Origin: Bugulina stolonifera
Taxonomy: Eukaryota > Bryozoa > Gymnolaemata > Cheilostomatida > Bugulidae
DNA length: 64,000 bases
Assembly: GCA_935421135.1 (NCBI GenBank)
Contig: OW285196.1
Span: 744,001 to 808,000 of the forward strand
Direction: 5' to 3'
Below the pieces are notes generated by a model. It made no database searches and was not told where the DNA came from. It worked only from the letters and a program-made list of their open reading frames with translations. Position numbers and translations under genes: made by a program. Positions 43,731 to 54,400 of this stretch are shown here, piece by piece. Within the stretch, counting starts at the first letter, position 1, and every line of letters begins with the position of its first letter.

Positions 43731-44462
43731 AATGCGACAGGTCAGCAGCCAGGGCAAGCCCAGCCAACACCAGGAAAGCAGCAACAGGCACAACCACGCA
43801 AGCCAGACATTGAATGGATGCCCGCAATGGCAACTGAGCAAACTACAGAGACCAGACAAACACTGCCCAACAATGCAAGGGGAACAATGCGCACCATAGG
43901 GCCAAGTCCTTCAGTGCAAGCTCAGTTAGCATAAACCCTAAGTACGGAACACTGAAGTGACTAAAATAATATATGAATTGAACAAAAACAGAAAATATAT
44001 AATTGCAATTACAAATTACGTTTAGACTGGATAGTTTTATAATAGTGAGTAGTAAATTGTTAGTAAAGTTAATATTCACCACTCAGATTCCGAAAAGTCA
44101 GCAGTAGTCGGTAGCGGCTGGTATAGCAGAGACGTCAGCAGGTGTTGAATCATCAAGTCATACGCACGAGGACAGGGTAAATACAGGGAGGCAGGGTAGA
44201 TGCAGATACCGGCAGCCAGGATAGGTTGTCTGTTGATGACGGTAGTTGTCAGTATGGTAGTGCACTCTGTGTCTAAGATGTTGGTGCTGTAATGGAGAGC
44301 AGCAGTAGTGTCTGATGTTGTGCTCTTGTTTCTGCTGTTATAACAGAGGTCTGCAGTTACGTCCGGTATGGCGTTGATATGGTGTAATTGATATGGAGAT
44401 CTCCATATACATGTATGTTCCATCAGAAGATAATTTTATATAGTGGTTGGTATGAGTTTCAC

Positions 44463-44988
44463 TGTAGCTGCTGGCACAGCAGCTAGAAGGCGGGTTATTA
44501 TTTTGGAGCAGAGCTCTACATCGAATTGGTTTTCTTGTTATGATTGATAGGTATTACGCTGTTTATTTTTGACGAGTGAAACTAAAAATAACAAAGGATT
44601 AATGATATACATATTACAATAGAAAGGAATAATGATACTACAAAAAATAACGTTGAACAAGACATGAACCAAACAAAATGTGACATAAGGGAATATAAAA
44701 CACTCACCTCAGTGCTCCAATATTTCTACATAATTATAATATTGATACTGATTATAATATTATGGTTGTGTGCCTATAAAGAACCGAACCCGCACTGAAG
44801 AAATCAACCCACTGGAACCCACATAACCCCCACGCAAGCCAAGCAGCTAGTCCAGCCACTGCAGCAAGCCCAACAGCCACTGCTTCAGACAATGATGAAA
44901 GCTTTTTCCATCATTGTCTTAGGCCCACAAGCCCTATCCAACACAGCAGTGGTCACACCAATCACCGCAAGTCCCAGCGGCAGCTACA
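44463..44988 (-). repeat. 5' LTR of the nested element
   Basis: 526 bp, one base different from 38170-38695 by eye (GATTAATGATATAC against GATTAATTATATAC). Confidence 0.92.
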
Positions 44989-46421
44989 GTGACAACGCAT
45001 CCGCCACCGCCAACTCTTTTCCTGGAGTGTACGTCATCTTATAAGTGTAGGCCATCATCCTAAGGCGAAATCTTTGTATTCTGAGAGGTAGCTTGGACAA
45101 CTCTTTATTACCTAACACTGAAATCAGAGGTTTGTGGTCTGTCTCCACCACAATCTCCTTTCTCGCAATGTAGTACCTGAATTTGTCGCACACCCAACAG
45201 AGTGCCAGGGCCTCCTTTTCAATTTGTGCATAACGGCGTTCAGCATTATTTAAAGCTCTGGATGCGTATGCAACAGGCCTCCACCTGTCTCCGACTCTAC
45301 TGAGTATGGGAGTAGCACCGGTGTGTTTGCAATTAGTGCTTTTAACTCCTTGAACTGTTTATCTTGAGCATGGCCCCAAACCCAATCATTGTTCTTCTTT
45401 AACGGTTCTCTTAGACTAGCCGTCTTTTCGGCAAGCCAAGGGGAAAATTTCCCCAGATAGTTCACCATGCCAAAAAAACGGCGAAGCTCTTTCTTCGTCT
45501 TTGGCACCGGAAAGTTCTCAATTGCCTTCGTTTTATCTGGATCTGCCTTAATGCCGTGCTGATCAATCACATGTCCCAGAAACTTAATTGTCTTCTTGTT
45601 AAATTCACTCTTTTCTTTGTTTAGAGTGACCCCTGCTTTCTGTAAACGTTCCAATATCGCCTTCATGCGTATATTGTGTTGTTCTACTGACGACCCGTGT
45701 ATCAATACATCGTCCAAATTACTCCTTCCAGATCTACCAACAGCTTTTGCATCTCTCTTTGGAATATCTCTGGTGCAGAGCTAATTCCAAATGGTAGCCA
45801 TTTGCAAAAATACCGCCCAAATGGAGTGATAAACGTGGTCAAAATCTGAGAGTTTTCTTCCAACTCCATTTGCCAATATCCACTGTTCGCATCTATCTTG
45901 CTGAACACACTGGAGTTCCTCAACTCGCCAAGTGTTTCCTCCTATGTTGGCAATGGATGAAACTCTCTTTTGACCGCCTTGTTTACATTTGTAAAGTCAA
46001 TACATACTCTGAGCTTTCCATTCGACTTTGGGACTACAACACAAGGAGAACACCATTTCGTGGGCCTCTCAATCTTCTGGATGACTCCTAGTCTCTCCAT
46101 CCGTTCCAATTCCTTCTTCAGCGCAGGCTTTCTGGCCGCCGCAACTTTTCTAGGCATGCTCTGTACGTATGGTTCCACCTTACTTCGAAGCGAAATTCCA
46201 ACTTTATTCGCCAGGGATCCGAGCTCCTTGAATAGAGTAGCGTATTCTTTCACCCAGTCGGGTCCTGAGTCGGTAACGAGTTCCCGTACAAACTGTATTA
46301 GTCCCAGCCTGGAAATTGCAGGCTTCCCTAATAACGGAGTCACCAAGTTTTTTGCCAGGTAGACTTTCTCATTTACCACTTTCTCTCCTGATGAAAGAAT
46401 CACTTCCGCTCTTCCAGTCAC
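44989..46421 (-). pseudogene. Ty3/gypsy RT-RNase H remnant
   Basis: Minus-strand blocks in order: RT N-terminal part (GVIQKIERPTKWCSPCVVVP, KLRVCIDFTNVN), palm part (FSKIDANSGYWQMEL, FGRYFCKWLPFG), then DDVLIHG with thumb (KFLGHVIDQHGIKADP) and an RNase H part (VVETDHKPL, ADALS). Frames change near 45930, 45710 and 45280. The expected Tyr-x-Asp-Asp box reads Asn-Leu-Asp-Asp after the shift, so the catalytic Tyr is lost. The target site of the nested element lies directly after ADALS. Confidence 0.88.
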
Positions 46422-46447
46422 CTCAAGCTTGTGGTTTCCCGCTCCTT

Positions 46448-47465
46448 TTAGAACTTTACCACACGTGATCTCATTGAATCTGAAATAGCAGTCACTGCTG
46501 CGCCGGTATCTACTTTGAAGACAATAGGTTTAAAATTCATGTGGATGTCTATTAGCCATGCCTTTCCTGTCTCTCTGACGTTTGCGGTAGACACCACGTC
46601 TAGTAAGCCTGACTCCTCCGAGTTCAGAAACAACCCCTCCAGATCATCTTCTGGAGCTTCCACTTCTACTGTCTTTATTTCCCTTCCTGCCCCTTTACAT
46701 GCCTTAGATTTAGCCCAGTGGCCTTTTCGCTTACATGTATGGCAGACGGCGTTGCGTGCTGGGCATTGGCTTCGGGCGTGTTCCGAAAATCGACAGTTCG
46801 GGCATCCCGGTTTCTCTCTGTCGTTTAATGGTTTGTCTCTGGATGGAGGGCTTTTCCTTGTCCCTCTCCATCTGTTGAATGTCGTAGCATCTACATTCTC
46901 CTGAGTCTCTTCAGCCATCTGTAGTACTTGTGAGTGGTGACTCACATATTGTTTCGACTTTTGTATACATTTAGCCAGATCCAAGTCATCCACATCGATT
47001 AAATATTCTCTAAGTTTAATAGTATTGACACCAACTACAATCCGATCTCTGATTAGCTGGTCTCGCATCTCTCCATATTCACAATTATCAGCTTGTGACT
47101 GTAACTCAGTTATAAACTGGTGTATTGGCTTGGATCCCTGTGTCATGCTATTAAACTTTACTCTCTCAAATATTACGTTTTTTACTGGCTCAAAGTGTTT
47201 GTCAAACATTGCTATCACGTTGTTTAGTGTTTTTGTTCGCCCCTCTTCGGTAGCATGAAATTCAAATTGGTCGAAAATTGGCACGCTTTCATGGCCCATT
47301 AATAACAGCAAGTTGGCTATTTGCACCTCCGCAGTCATGGCTGAATAGTTTTTTTGCAATGCGGATCACACTAAATTGTTTCTTGAACAAATTCCAACTA
47401 GTCGCCAGGTTACCTTCTGAAAAATTTAAGCACTGTACAAAGCGATCCTCTCTAGACTCGGCCAT
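46448..47465 (-). pseudogene. Ty3/gypsy Gag and protease start, frameshifted
   Basis: Starts at ATG 47465 (MAESREDRFVQC), shifts frame near 47365, and continues as Gag with capsid-like text (FERVKFNSMTQGSKPIHQF), two zinc knuckles (CPNCRFSEHARSQC and CHTCKRKGHWAKSKAC; the second is spaced unusually) and then the aspartic protease start VDTGAAVTAISD at the 3' end, where the frame breaks. Confidence 0.85.
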
Positions 47466-47794
47466 GATGATTGTTTTTATCTTATAATTATTTGTTATAC
47501 TTTATTCTTACTCTATCCGTTTTCTACTGGTATTCATCCAAATACCCAACTATCTTGTATACTCTTATATAATCGCGATGTTCCCACAAACACCTCTAAC
47601 CTCTGTATTGAATATTAATTCTGATTATGAAATACTGTCTCTTAGTCCCTCGTCTATAGTTATCTTGTCAGTGAATGTGAATGTCAAAGTCTAGTCTAAG
47701 TCTTGCATCAAATCTAATCTTACAACTGCGATCTCAGCTAAATTCGCTATCATAAAGGAACAGTTGAATTGGGATAGCCGACTGTAGGTCGGTT

Positions 47795-47808
47795 CACTTC
47801 TGACACCA
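47795..47808 (-). other. Primer-binding site complementary to tRNA-Leu
   Basis: Directly inside the 5' LTR the minus strand reads TGGTGTCAGAAGTG, complementary to the 3' end CACTTCTGACACCA of metazoan tRNA-Leu, as used by several animal Ty3/gypsy lineages. Confidence 0.8.
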
Positions 47809-47970
47809 TGTAGTGATATAGGTTATATACGTTTAGGTTGGTGAGTTGTTTGGCTCCCAGCAACACATCTGTCTGGCACTGGTCAAGATATTAGAGTGCC
47901 TCTGTATCCTGACGCATATCTGAGCATGTGTCTCCGGCACTTCCTATATCCGGTTTCACTACTTATTACA
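47809..47970 (-). repeat. 5' LTR of the Ty3/gypsy element
   Basis: Pairs with 36319-36480; flanked on the outside by TACTG. Confidence 0.93.
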
Positions 47971-48404
47971 TACTGATGCTTAAGCTTGATTCCCTCAGTT
48001 GTAATGAAACTCTGCCCACACATGCCAACTCTGCTTAGTTCTGCAGAAGACTTCCTCATTTTCTATTAAGATATGAATAATTTACCTCACCCAAATTGCA
48101 CTATATACACATGTACGGGTCCATTGAATCTGTCACATTTTATCTATGAGGAACTTCTAAAGTAAGGCATCGTCGCCAACAAAGCGCAGGCGCACATGTC
48201 AATCAGTCGGGCAGTGTGAGCGAAGTCGGAGGAACTGAGTACCAGCATTGAATAAATTATTTTCTTCAATCTTTTATTTATACACTGGTCGTTACTCACA
48301 TACAAGTACAATGGGAGTTACTGATTTGTTTGAATGTTCCCCGCCAAAAGGCTACAGAATCAAAAGGAAGGATACCAATGGGAAGGGCAATGTATAAATT
48401 ATCA

Positions 48405-48790
48405 GTACAAGCACTTCGTGCTTGGTCTGCGACGTAGGTCGCATTGCAATAGTTGCTCGCTTCGCTCTCATGCAATGATGGCATGTGTTCATGCACTGTG
48501 GTCATGCATGCGCATGACCCATGATGGTTCAGGTATTTTGCAGGAATTCCATGAGGATTTGTGCTTCTTTGCATTAAGAAGACAATTCCAAGTTTATAGC
48601 CTGAGTTCCAACTCCAATATAGCAGGTGAGGTGGGTCGGGTAACCACCTCGCCTTGAGTCGTCGTTGAGAGCCTAAGGCTACGAACCCACCCCGGCAGCA
48701 ATGTCGGAAGACCCGATCCCCAAGTCCTAGCACCACCCGAAGCCGAGATCCTCGCCGGCTGCATTGTAACATATATAAATCACAGGTCCA
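48405..48790 (+). repeat. Interspersed repeat, copy 1
   Basis: Left half: CAAGCACTTCGTGCTTGGTC (hairpin AAGCAC-TTC-GTGCTT), then a CTCGCTTCGC tract and CATTAAGAAGACAATTCC. Right half: GCCTGAGTTCCAAC, CCCAAGTCCTAGCACCA and GCATTGTAACATATATAAAT. The same order occurs inverted at 20430-20890. No coding capacity. 47971-48404 before it is AT-rich with nothing recognised. Confidence 0.75.
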
Positions 48791-48807
48791 GGAGTATCTC
48801 CGCTGCC

Positions 48808-49290
48808 GGCATAGCCTGAGTTCCAACACTTATTCAGCAGGTGGGGTGGGTTGTGTACTCACCCCACCCTAGGTCTGATCCGAGGGCCTAAGACTAGGAA
48901 TCCACTCTGACAGCGATACCTGGGTACCTGGTCCCAAGGTCCTAGCACCAAACGGAGCCGAGGTCCTGACTGGTAGCATTGCAACATATATAAATTGTCC
49001 CGATTTTCGACCCTAAATCTGATTGTAGTACGACAGATCGCAGACCGTTTCGTCTTTAGTTATTGTGATGTACAAGCACTTCGTGCTTGGTCTGTGACGC
49101 AAGTTTCATTGCAAAATTTCCTCGCTTCGCGCTAGCATGAAATGATAGTTTGAGTTCATGTACTTTGGTCATGCATGTGTATGACCTCTATTGGTGCAAA
49201 CATGTGACAATGATTCCATGAGGAGTTGTGCTCCCTTGCATTAGGGAGAAAACTCCAAGTACAGAACGCAGACCGTTTCGTCTTTAGTTA
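48808..49290 (+). repeat. Interspersed repeat, rearranged copy 2
   Basis: The right half comes first (48808-48998: GCCTGAGTTCCAAC, GGTCCCAAGGTCCTAGCACC, GCATTGCAACATATATAAAT) and the left half second (49068-49265: CAAGCACTTCGTGCTTGGTC, CCTCGCTTCGC, TTGCATTAGGGAGAAAACTCC). GCAGACCGTTTCGTCTTTAG stands both before and after the left half (about 49031 and 49268), a possible duplicated flank. Confidence 0.7.
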
Positions 49291-49372
49291 TAGTGGTTAT
49301 GACAAGCTCTAATTAGTTTCACTATAAAAATGCATGTGAAACACTATAATAATAAAGATTCGTCCATAATAC

Positions 49373-50179
49373 TGTAATGGTACAGGACATTTGTATACGA
49401 CTCCAACTACCGGACGAAGCTCCACCGCACCCTAAGTGCCTAGTAGTTGTTACAGCGCTACTCATCTGACACTCACACTCTCATAATTAGCTGTTCGTAT
49501 ACTTATATTCAATTGCATTGCATGTTAAACCATTTAATTACTGTCTATATACGTATCTCCATTTGTTTATACTCATTACTTATTCATGTACTCTACTCCT
49601 ATATTATTGTATATAGTTACATGATTATATCTAAGTCTTTTAATGCCTTTTATACCCATGTACAGAGGCCCGACCTCTCAGAATCCATTGATATTCATTT
49701 TGTACATGAATTGGACCATTATAAGTAACTTTTGTAGAACCCGACCTATTTTGGGTCGGCCGTCGGGCTTCCGGCGGCCATCTTGTTGCGCAACTTCCGG
49801 ACGACCACACGTCGTCTTTTCCCGACACTACGTCGGCCGGAAGTCCTTATACTATATAAAGGGCATTGTTTTACTGTTCATTGTCTCAGTCTTCACTTGG
49901 CTTTCAATAAAGACACATCTATAGTTGATACAGAGACTTTCACTTCCTTTTGTCAGGTCATTCGCTTAGCGAACCGCCTACTAGGTCGGATCACTCTCTT
50001 TCAAAGTATAGTCTGAAGGTCAGACTTGGGACCAGATGGGTCGTCTCTGGTAGTTATTGGGCTACTGAGACCGCTCAATCTTTCATGTAATGCGAAGTCC
50101 TATTACCACTCATAGGCACTTCATTTCTGGGTCGATAGTCGTCCAAGGACGACCGCACCAAATCACAGAAACCATTACA
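49373..50179 (+). mobile_element. Solo LTR, 807 bp
   Basis: TGTAATGGT at the left end and ACCATTACA at the right end are perfect inverted ends with TG...CA, flanked on both sides by ATAC (4-bp target duplication). A TATA box (TATATAAA, 49853-49860) and a poly(A) signal (AATAAA, 49906-49911) lie at the spacing of an LTR promoter and R region, so orientation is plus. No internal coding part remains. It is unlike both LTR pairs in this window. Confidence 0.85.
49770..49860 (+). promoter_or_regulatory. Core promoter of the solo LTR
   Basis: A GC-rich block with GGCGGCCATCTTG (49773-49785; YY1-like), two ACTTCCGG or GCTTCCGG words (ETS-like) and TATATAAA about 70 bp downstream. Several GTCGG/CCGAC inverted words surround it. 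Confidence 0.5.
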
Positions 50180-51432
50180 ATACACTGGGTAGAATAGTCA
50201 CACTCACAAGGAAATCTTTAGTTCTCAGACGGAGCAAGGATGGCTCATTCAGTGATAATAACCTTGGTGTCTCTCAGAATATGCCTAGTTTATTGCGGCA
50301 CCGCAATTCTTCTGCTAATTTTGGATAGACATTAGAATAGTGCATGTACGTCATGTATCATATTATGTGAATAATTTCTGGGGTCACAAGTCACAACAGA
50401 GAGGCATGTCCTTTATTGGTCTGAGGCACCCAAATAGAAATAGCACATTGCAGCTAAGGTAGCACAACTCCTTGTCTATTGCAGCTAAGGTAGCACAACT
50501 CCTTGTCTATTGCAGCTAAGGTAGCACAACTCCTTGTCTATTGCAGCTAAGGTAGCACAACTCCTTGTCTATTGCAGCTAAGGTAGCACAACTCCTTGTC
50601 TATTGCAGCTAAGGTAGCACAACTCCTTATCTAATCGTTTGTATGCAGGTGGGAAAGGGACCGGCTTTGGCTGAAGTGAATTATCTTTACTTCTATTGTC
50701 TGTGCCATGGCCAAAGATAATACAATTAGGCCAGAAATAGAAGGTCAAGGCATTTGTAACCCCATCATTATGAATATGAACATTTTTAGCAAGTGGCATC
50801 TATCTAAGCCAACCAGAAGTGGCAATTTTTGTAACGTTTCTTAGTTTTAAGCAGTCCTTCTACTACCTTTTATTGCAAATTCCTCTCAAAATTACAGGTG
50901 TTTCCCTTGATGTACAATCATGTAATATACAAGTTATCTAGTATACAGTATAATTCACTTCTCTAAAAGATATTGGGCATTCCAACTGGGCTTTTATCCA
51001 ACAATATGCCTAGAGTACTTGTACACACAACTCCCTACATAGTACAACACTTGGGAAGGGTCAGGGAGTAAGTAATAACTGAAGTGAGTATCCAATTAGA
51101 TATTAGATAGAGTTTATATTTACATGGCAGATAATACATTATATACAGCTATAATACAAGGTAAAGTATATGAAGGCATTTGATGCACCCAGGACAGTCA
51201 ATACCAGATAAAGGTAAGAGATACATGTAACTATACAAGTAATATTACTTATATAATTCATATAAAACTTTTAATACATTGAGCAGCATAAATCAAATTG
51301 TAAACATAGAAAGAATAATATATAATTGTATCACTATATTAAGTCATTGCACCAGCATTCTATAGCAGCTGTCATTATTCATTGATCTCTACACATTTGT
51401 TACTCATTGATCTCCGACATGATATTCTCTCT
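50180..51432. other. Stretch between the solo LTR and the PCF11 stop codon
   Basis: Contains a 31-bp minisatellite (next entry). The rest is AT-rich; part is presumably the 3' UTR of PCF11. A 73-codon frame at 50578-50799 (-) has no supporting sign. Confidence 0.5.
50440..50635. repeat. 31-bp minisatellite, about 6 units
   Basis: ATTGCAGCTAAGGTAGCACA followed by ACTCCTTGTCT, repeated with almost no change. Confidence 0.93.
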
Positions 51433-51437
51433 TTATT
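51432..51437 (-). promoter_or_regulatory. AATAAA overlapping the PCF11 stop codon
   Basis: The minus strand reads GAA TAA AG: the stop codon (51433-51435) is inside an AATAAA hexamer. It may or may not act as a poly(A) signal. Confidence 0.4.
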
Positions 51438-54400
51438 CCAGTTCATCTCTGACAGGGGTTGATCCACCGTCATCCCCCTCATCCAGGACAGGGGTGGCAC
51501 ACCTTTCTACCCCATCATCTATCTCATCTCTCACAGGGGTACCTTCATCCTCTTCCTCTGCTACCGCCTAATTACATACATGCATATATATAATACATAC
51601 AATGTACCAGCATGTACATGCATATAATAGTATACTACTAGGTATAACATACATATAGTATACTACTAGGTATAACATACATTGTACATATAGTATACTA
51701 TTATGGTGAAACGCCTACCTGAGTGGTGGGTGGCCGAGACATGGGCGGTAGACTGGTCATGAGAAGTGGAGGGGCACCTCCAGCCCGTGCCATCATGGCA
51801 GGTGGTCCACTAGCTAAAGGATTGACACCTCTATTCATCATCATGGCAGGTGCCCCACTGGCACTCACTTGCATGTGCCCCTGTGCCATCTGGTTGGGAG
51901 AGAAGCCGGTGGTACTCTGGTGTGATATAGTTCCCTGGGTAACCCTGTAGTCATACCAACAGTGTGTAGACAGAATGTATATGTATGCTATGTTTATTTC
52001 ACATTAGAACTAGTTCATATTACTACATAGTAGGTAGCTATGCCGTACCGGAACTGGGTGGGCTGTGCTGGTGTCATGTGTGGCTGCTGATGCATGGGTG
52101 GTTGCTGCAGCAGGGGTCGCTGCATAGTTGGCTGTCCTGGCTGCATTAGGGGAGCCGCCTGATTTGGATGCATGGGGAGACGGTGCATTCTGATTGGCTG
52201 AACTGGGGGATGCCTCAGTCTCATGGGTGGTTGGCCAGGATGTACTGGTGGAGTCTGATGTCTCACTGCTGCTGATAAAAGAGAACAGCTGAGAATGTTA
52301 TGAAACACTGTAGGGTTCGTTTACCCAACCAGTTACCGGTTACTATACACTGCATGCAAGAAGTAGTACAGTGTATAGTATGGTATATAGTGCAGTGTAT
52401 AGTATATAGTGTAGTGTATTGTATATAGTGTAGTGTATAGTATACAGTGTAGTGTATAGTATATAGTGTAGCGTAGGCTACAGTGTAACGTAGTATTTTA
52501 TAGTACAGGATAACTAGGGTGTAGAATGTAGTAATATACCAACCTGTAACATGCGCATACCCTTGACTGGGAGGGGCTTGAGGCAATAACGTAACATTAC
52601 TCTGAGGGATACGGACACCTACAACCATACAAACAGTCTACAGCCAATACTACTAGCCCTCAATAGGTGTGGGAAGCTACTGCGAACCTACAACTGCCAT
52701 GGGTAGAGGCTGCAGCATACACTAACAGGTAGAAGGTATAGAGGTACAAAGTATATACTAACAGGTAGAAGGTATAGAGGTACAAAGTATATACTAACAG
52801 GTAGAAGGTAGAAAGGTACAAAGTATATACTAACAGGTAGAAGGTAGAAAGGTACCAAGTATATACTAACAGGTAGAAGGTAGAAAGGTAAAAAGTATAC
52901 ACTAACAGGTAGAAGGTAGAAAGGTACAAAGTATATACTAACAGGTAGAAGGTAGAGAGGTACAAAGTATATACTAACAGGTAGAAGGTAGAGAGGTACA
53001 AAGTATATACTAACAGGTAGAAGGTAGAGAGGTACAAAGTATACACTAACAGGTAGAAAGTAGAGAGGTACAAAGTATATACTAACAGGTAGAAAGTAGA
53101 GAGGTACAAAGTATATACTAACAGGTAGAAGGTAGAGAGGTACAAAGTATATACTAACAGGTAGAAAGTAGAGAGGTACAAAGTATATACTAACAGGTAG
53201 AAGGTAGAGAGGTACAAAGTATATACTAACAGGTAGAAGGTAGAGAGGTACAAAGTATACACTAACAGGTAGAAAGTAGAGAGGTACAAAGTATATACTA
53301 ACAGGTAGAAGGTAGAAAGGTACAAAGTATACACTAACAGGTAGAAAGTAGAGAAGTACAAAGTATACACTAACAGGTAGAAAGTAGAGAGGTACAAAGT
53401 ATATACTAACAGGTAGAAGGTAGAGAGGTACAAAGTATATACTAACAGGTAGAAGGTAGAAAGGTACAAAGTATACACCTAACAGGTAGAAGGTAGAAAG
53501 GTACAAAGTATATACTAACAGGTAGAAGGTAGAGAGGTACAAAGTATACATTAACAGGTAGAAAGTAGAGAGGTACAAAGTATATACTAACAGGTAGAAG
53601 GTAGAGAGGTACAAAGTATACACTAACAGGTAGAAGGTAGAAAGGTACAAAGTATACACCTAACAGGTAGAAGGTAGAAAGGTACAAAGTATATACTAAC
53701 AGGTAGAAGGTAGAGAGGTACAAAGTATACATTAACAGGTAGAAAGTAGAGAGGTACAAAGTATATACTAACAGATAGAAGGTAGAGAGGTACAAAGTAT
53801 AGGTTACTATAAACTCACTTCCAATAGTAGAGATCTTTTTCACAACCTCAACTGGTTCTTTCTTCACGTCGTCCTCATGTTTGATGGGCAGCTGTACCAC
53901 TGGTTTGGGGGTCGGCATGTTTCCACCACTAGTATCAATAGTAGGTTCAGCCTTGATCTTAACTTCTCCAGTGGTGGATACAGGAATGGGTACACTAGTG
54001 GAAGGTACACTGGTGGTGGTTACTGAAGGGGTGGATGTAAGGTTGGAGGCAGTGACTGGTTCCTCTTCACTCTTACTAACTGGAGTTTTCACTGACTTCA
54101 TCAGTCCAGCCAGCATTTGAAGGGGGTCCTTTTCCTTCCCCTCCACCTGGACTGAGCTCGGCCTAGCCTCAGTCTTACTGATGAGACCAGAGAGTAGGTC
54201 GAAGGGGTTCACTGCAGCCGCTGGCTTAGCGGATACCTGACTAGAGGTAGAGCTAGCGATCGACTACAACATACACATAATACCTTCAGATTTAACTACA
54301 TGTACATGTACACTGTATATTATACACCTGCATAATACGTACATGTATATAATATTAACATGCGGGTATTAAATAGATACTATCTAGACTAGGTCAGGGC

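Larger units (their letters stand above)
38170..44988 (-). mobile_element. Nested gag-only LTR element (BEL/Pao-type Gag)
   Basis: Two 526-bp direct repeats (38170-38695 and 44463-44988; TGTAGCTGCTGG to GGCAGCTACA) differ by a single base by eye and are flanked by the perfect 5-bp duplication GTGAC. The element carries a DUF1759-like gag near its 3' end, a SAP-domain ORF near its 5' end and no protease, RT or integrase. A GGTGGGGGAG purine tract beside the 3' LTR supports minus-strand orientation. The primer-binding site is not clear to me. Near-identical LTRs mean a recent insertion that needed enzymes from another element. Confidence 0.9.
36319..47970 (-). mobile_element. Ty3/gypsy LTR retrotransposon, decayed, split by a nested element
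   Basis: Terminal direct repeats of 162 bp (36319-36480 and 47809-47970) begin TG and end CA. They are flanked by TACCG on the left and TACTG on the right, a 5-bp target duplication with one change. On the minus strand the order is LTR, primer-binding site complementary to tRNA-Leu, gag, protease, RT, RNase H, integrase, polypurine tract, LTR, which is the Ty3/gypsy order. The LTRs differ at about 8-9 of 162 sites, and the coding parts carry several frameshifts, so the copy is old and inactive. A 6.8-kb element (38170-44988) interrupts it between RNase H and integrase. Confidence 0.93.

Noticed and set aside
43731..43859. Upstream extension of the SAP ORF (hydrophobic, Cys/Leu/Trp-rich)
   Set aside because: Could look like a signal or membrane segment, but the ATG at 43730 is directly ahead of the SAP domain and the extension has no family support.
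48296..48829. 177-codon minus-strand frame
   Set aside because: Lies antisense over interspersed-repeat copy 1; no domain and no match in the other copies' reading.
50578..50799. 73-codon minus-strand frame after PCF11
   Set aside because: Overlaps the 31-bp minisatellite, has no domain or splice context.
52660..53659. Minus-strand frames of 272 and 323 codons rich in Tyr/Leu/Phe
   Set aside because: 36-bp intron minisatellite of PCF11; exon phases on both sides agree without it.
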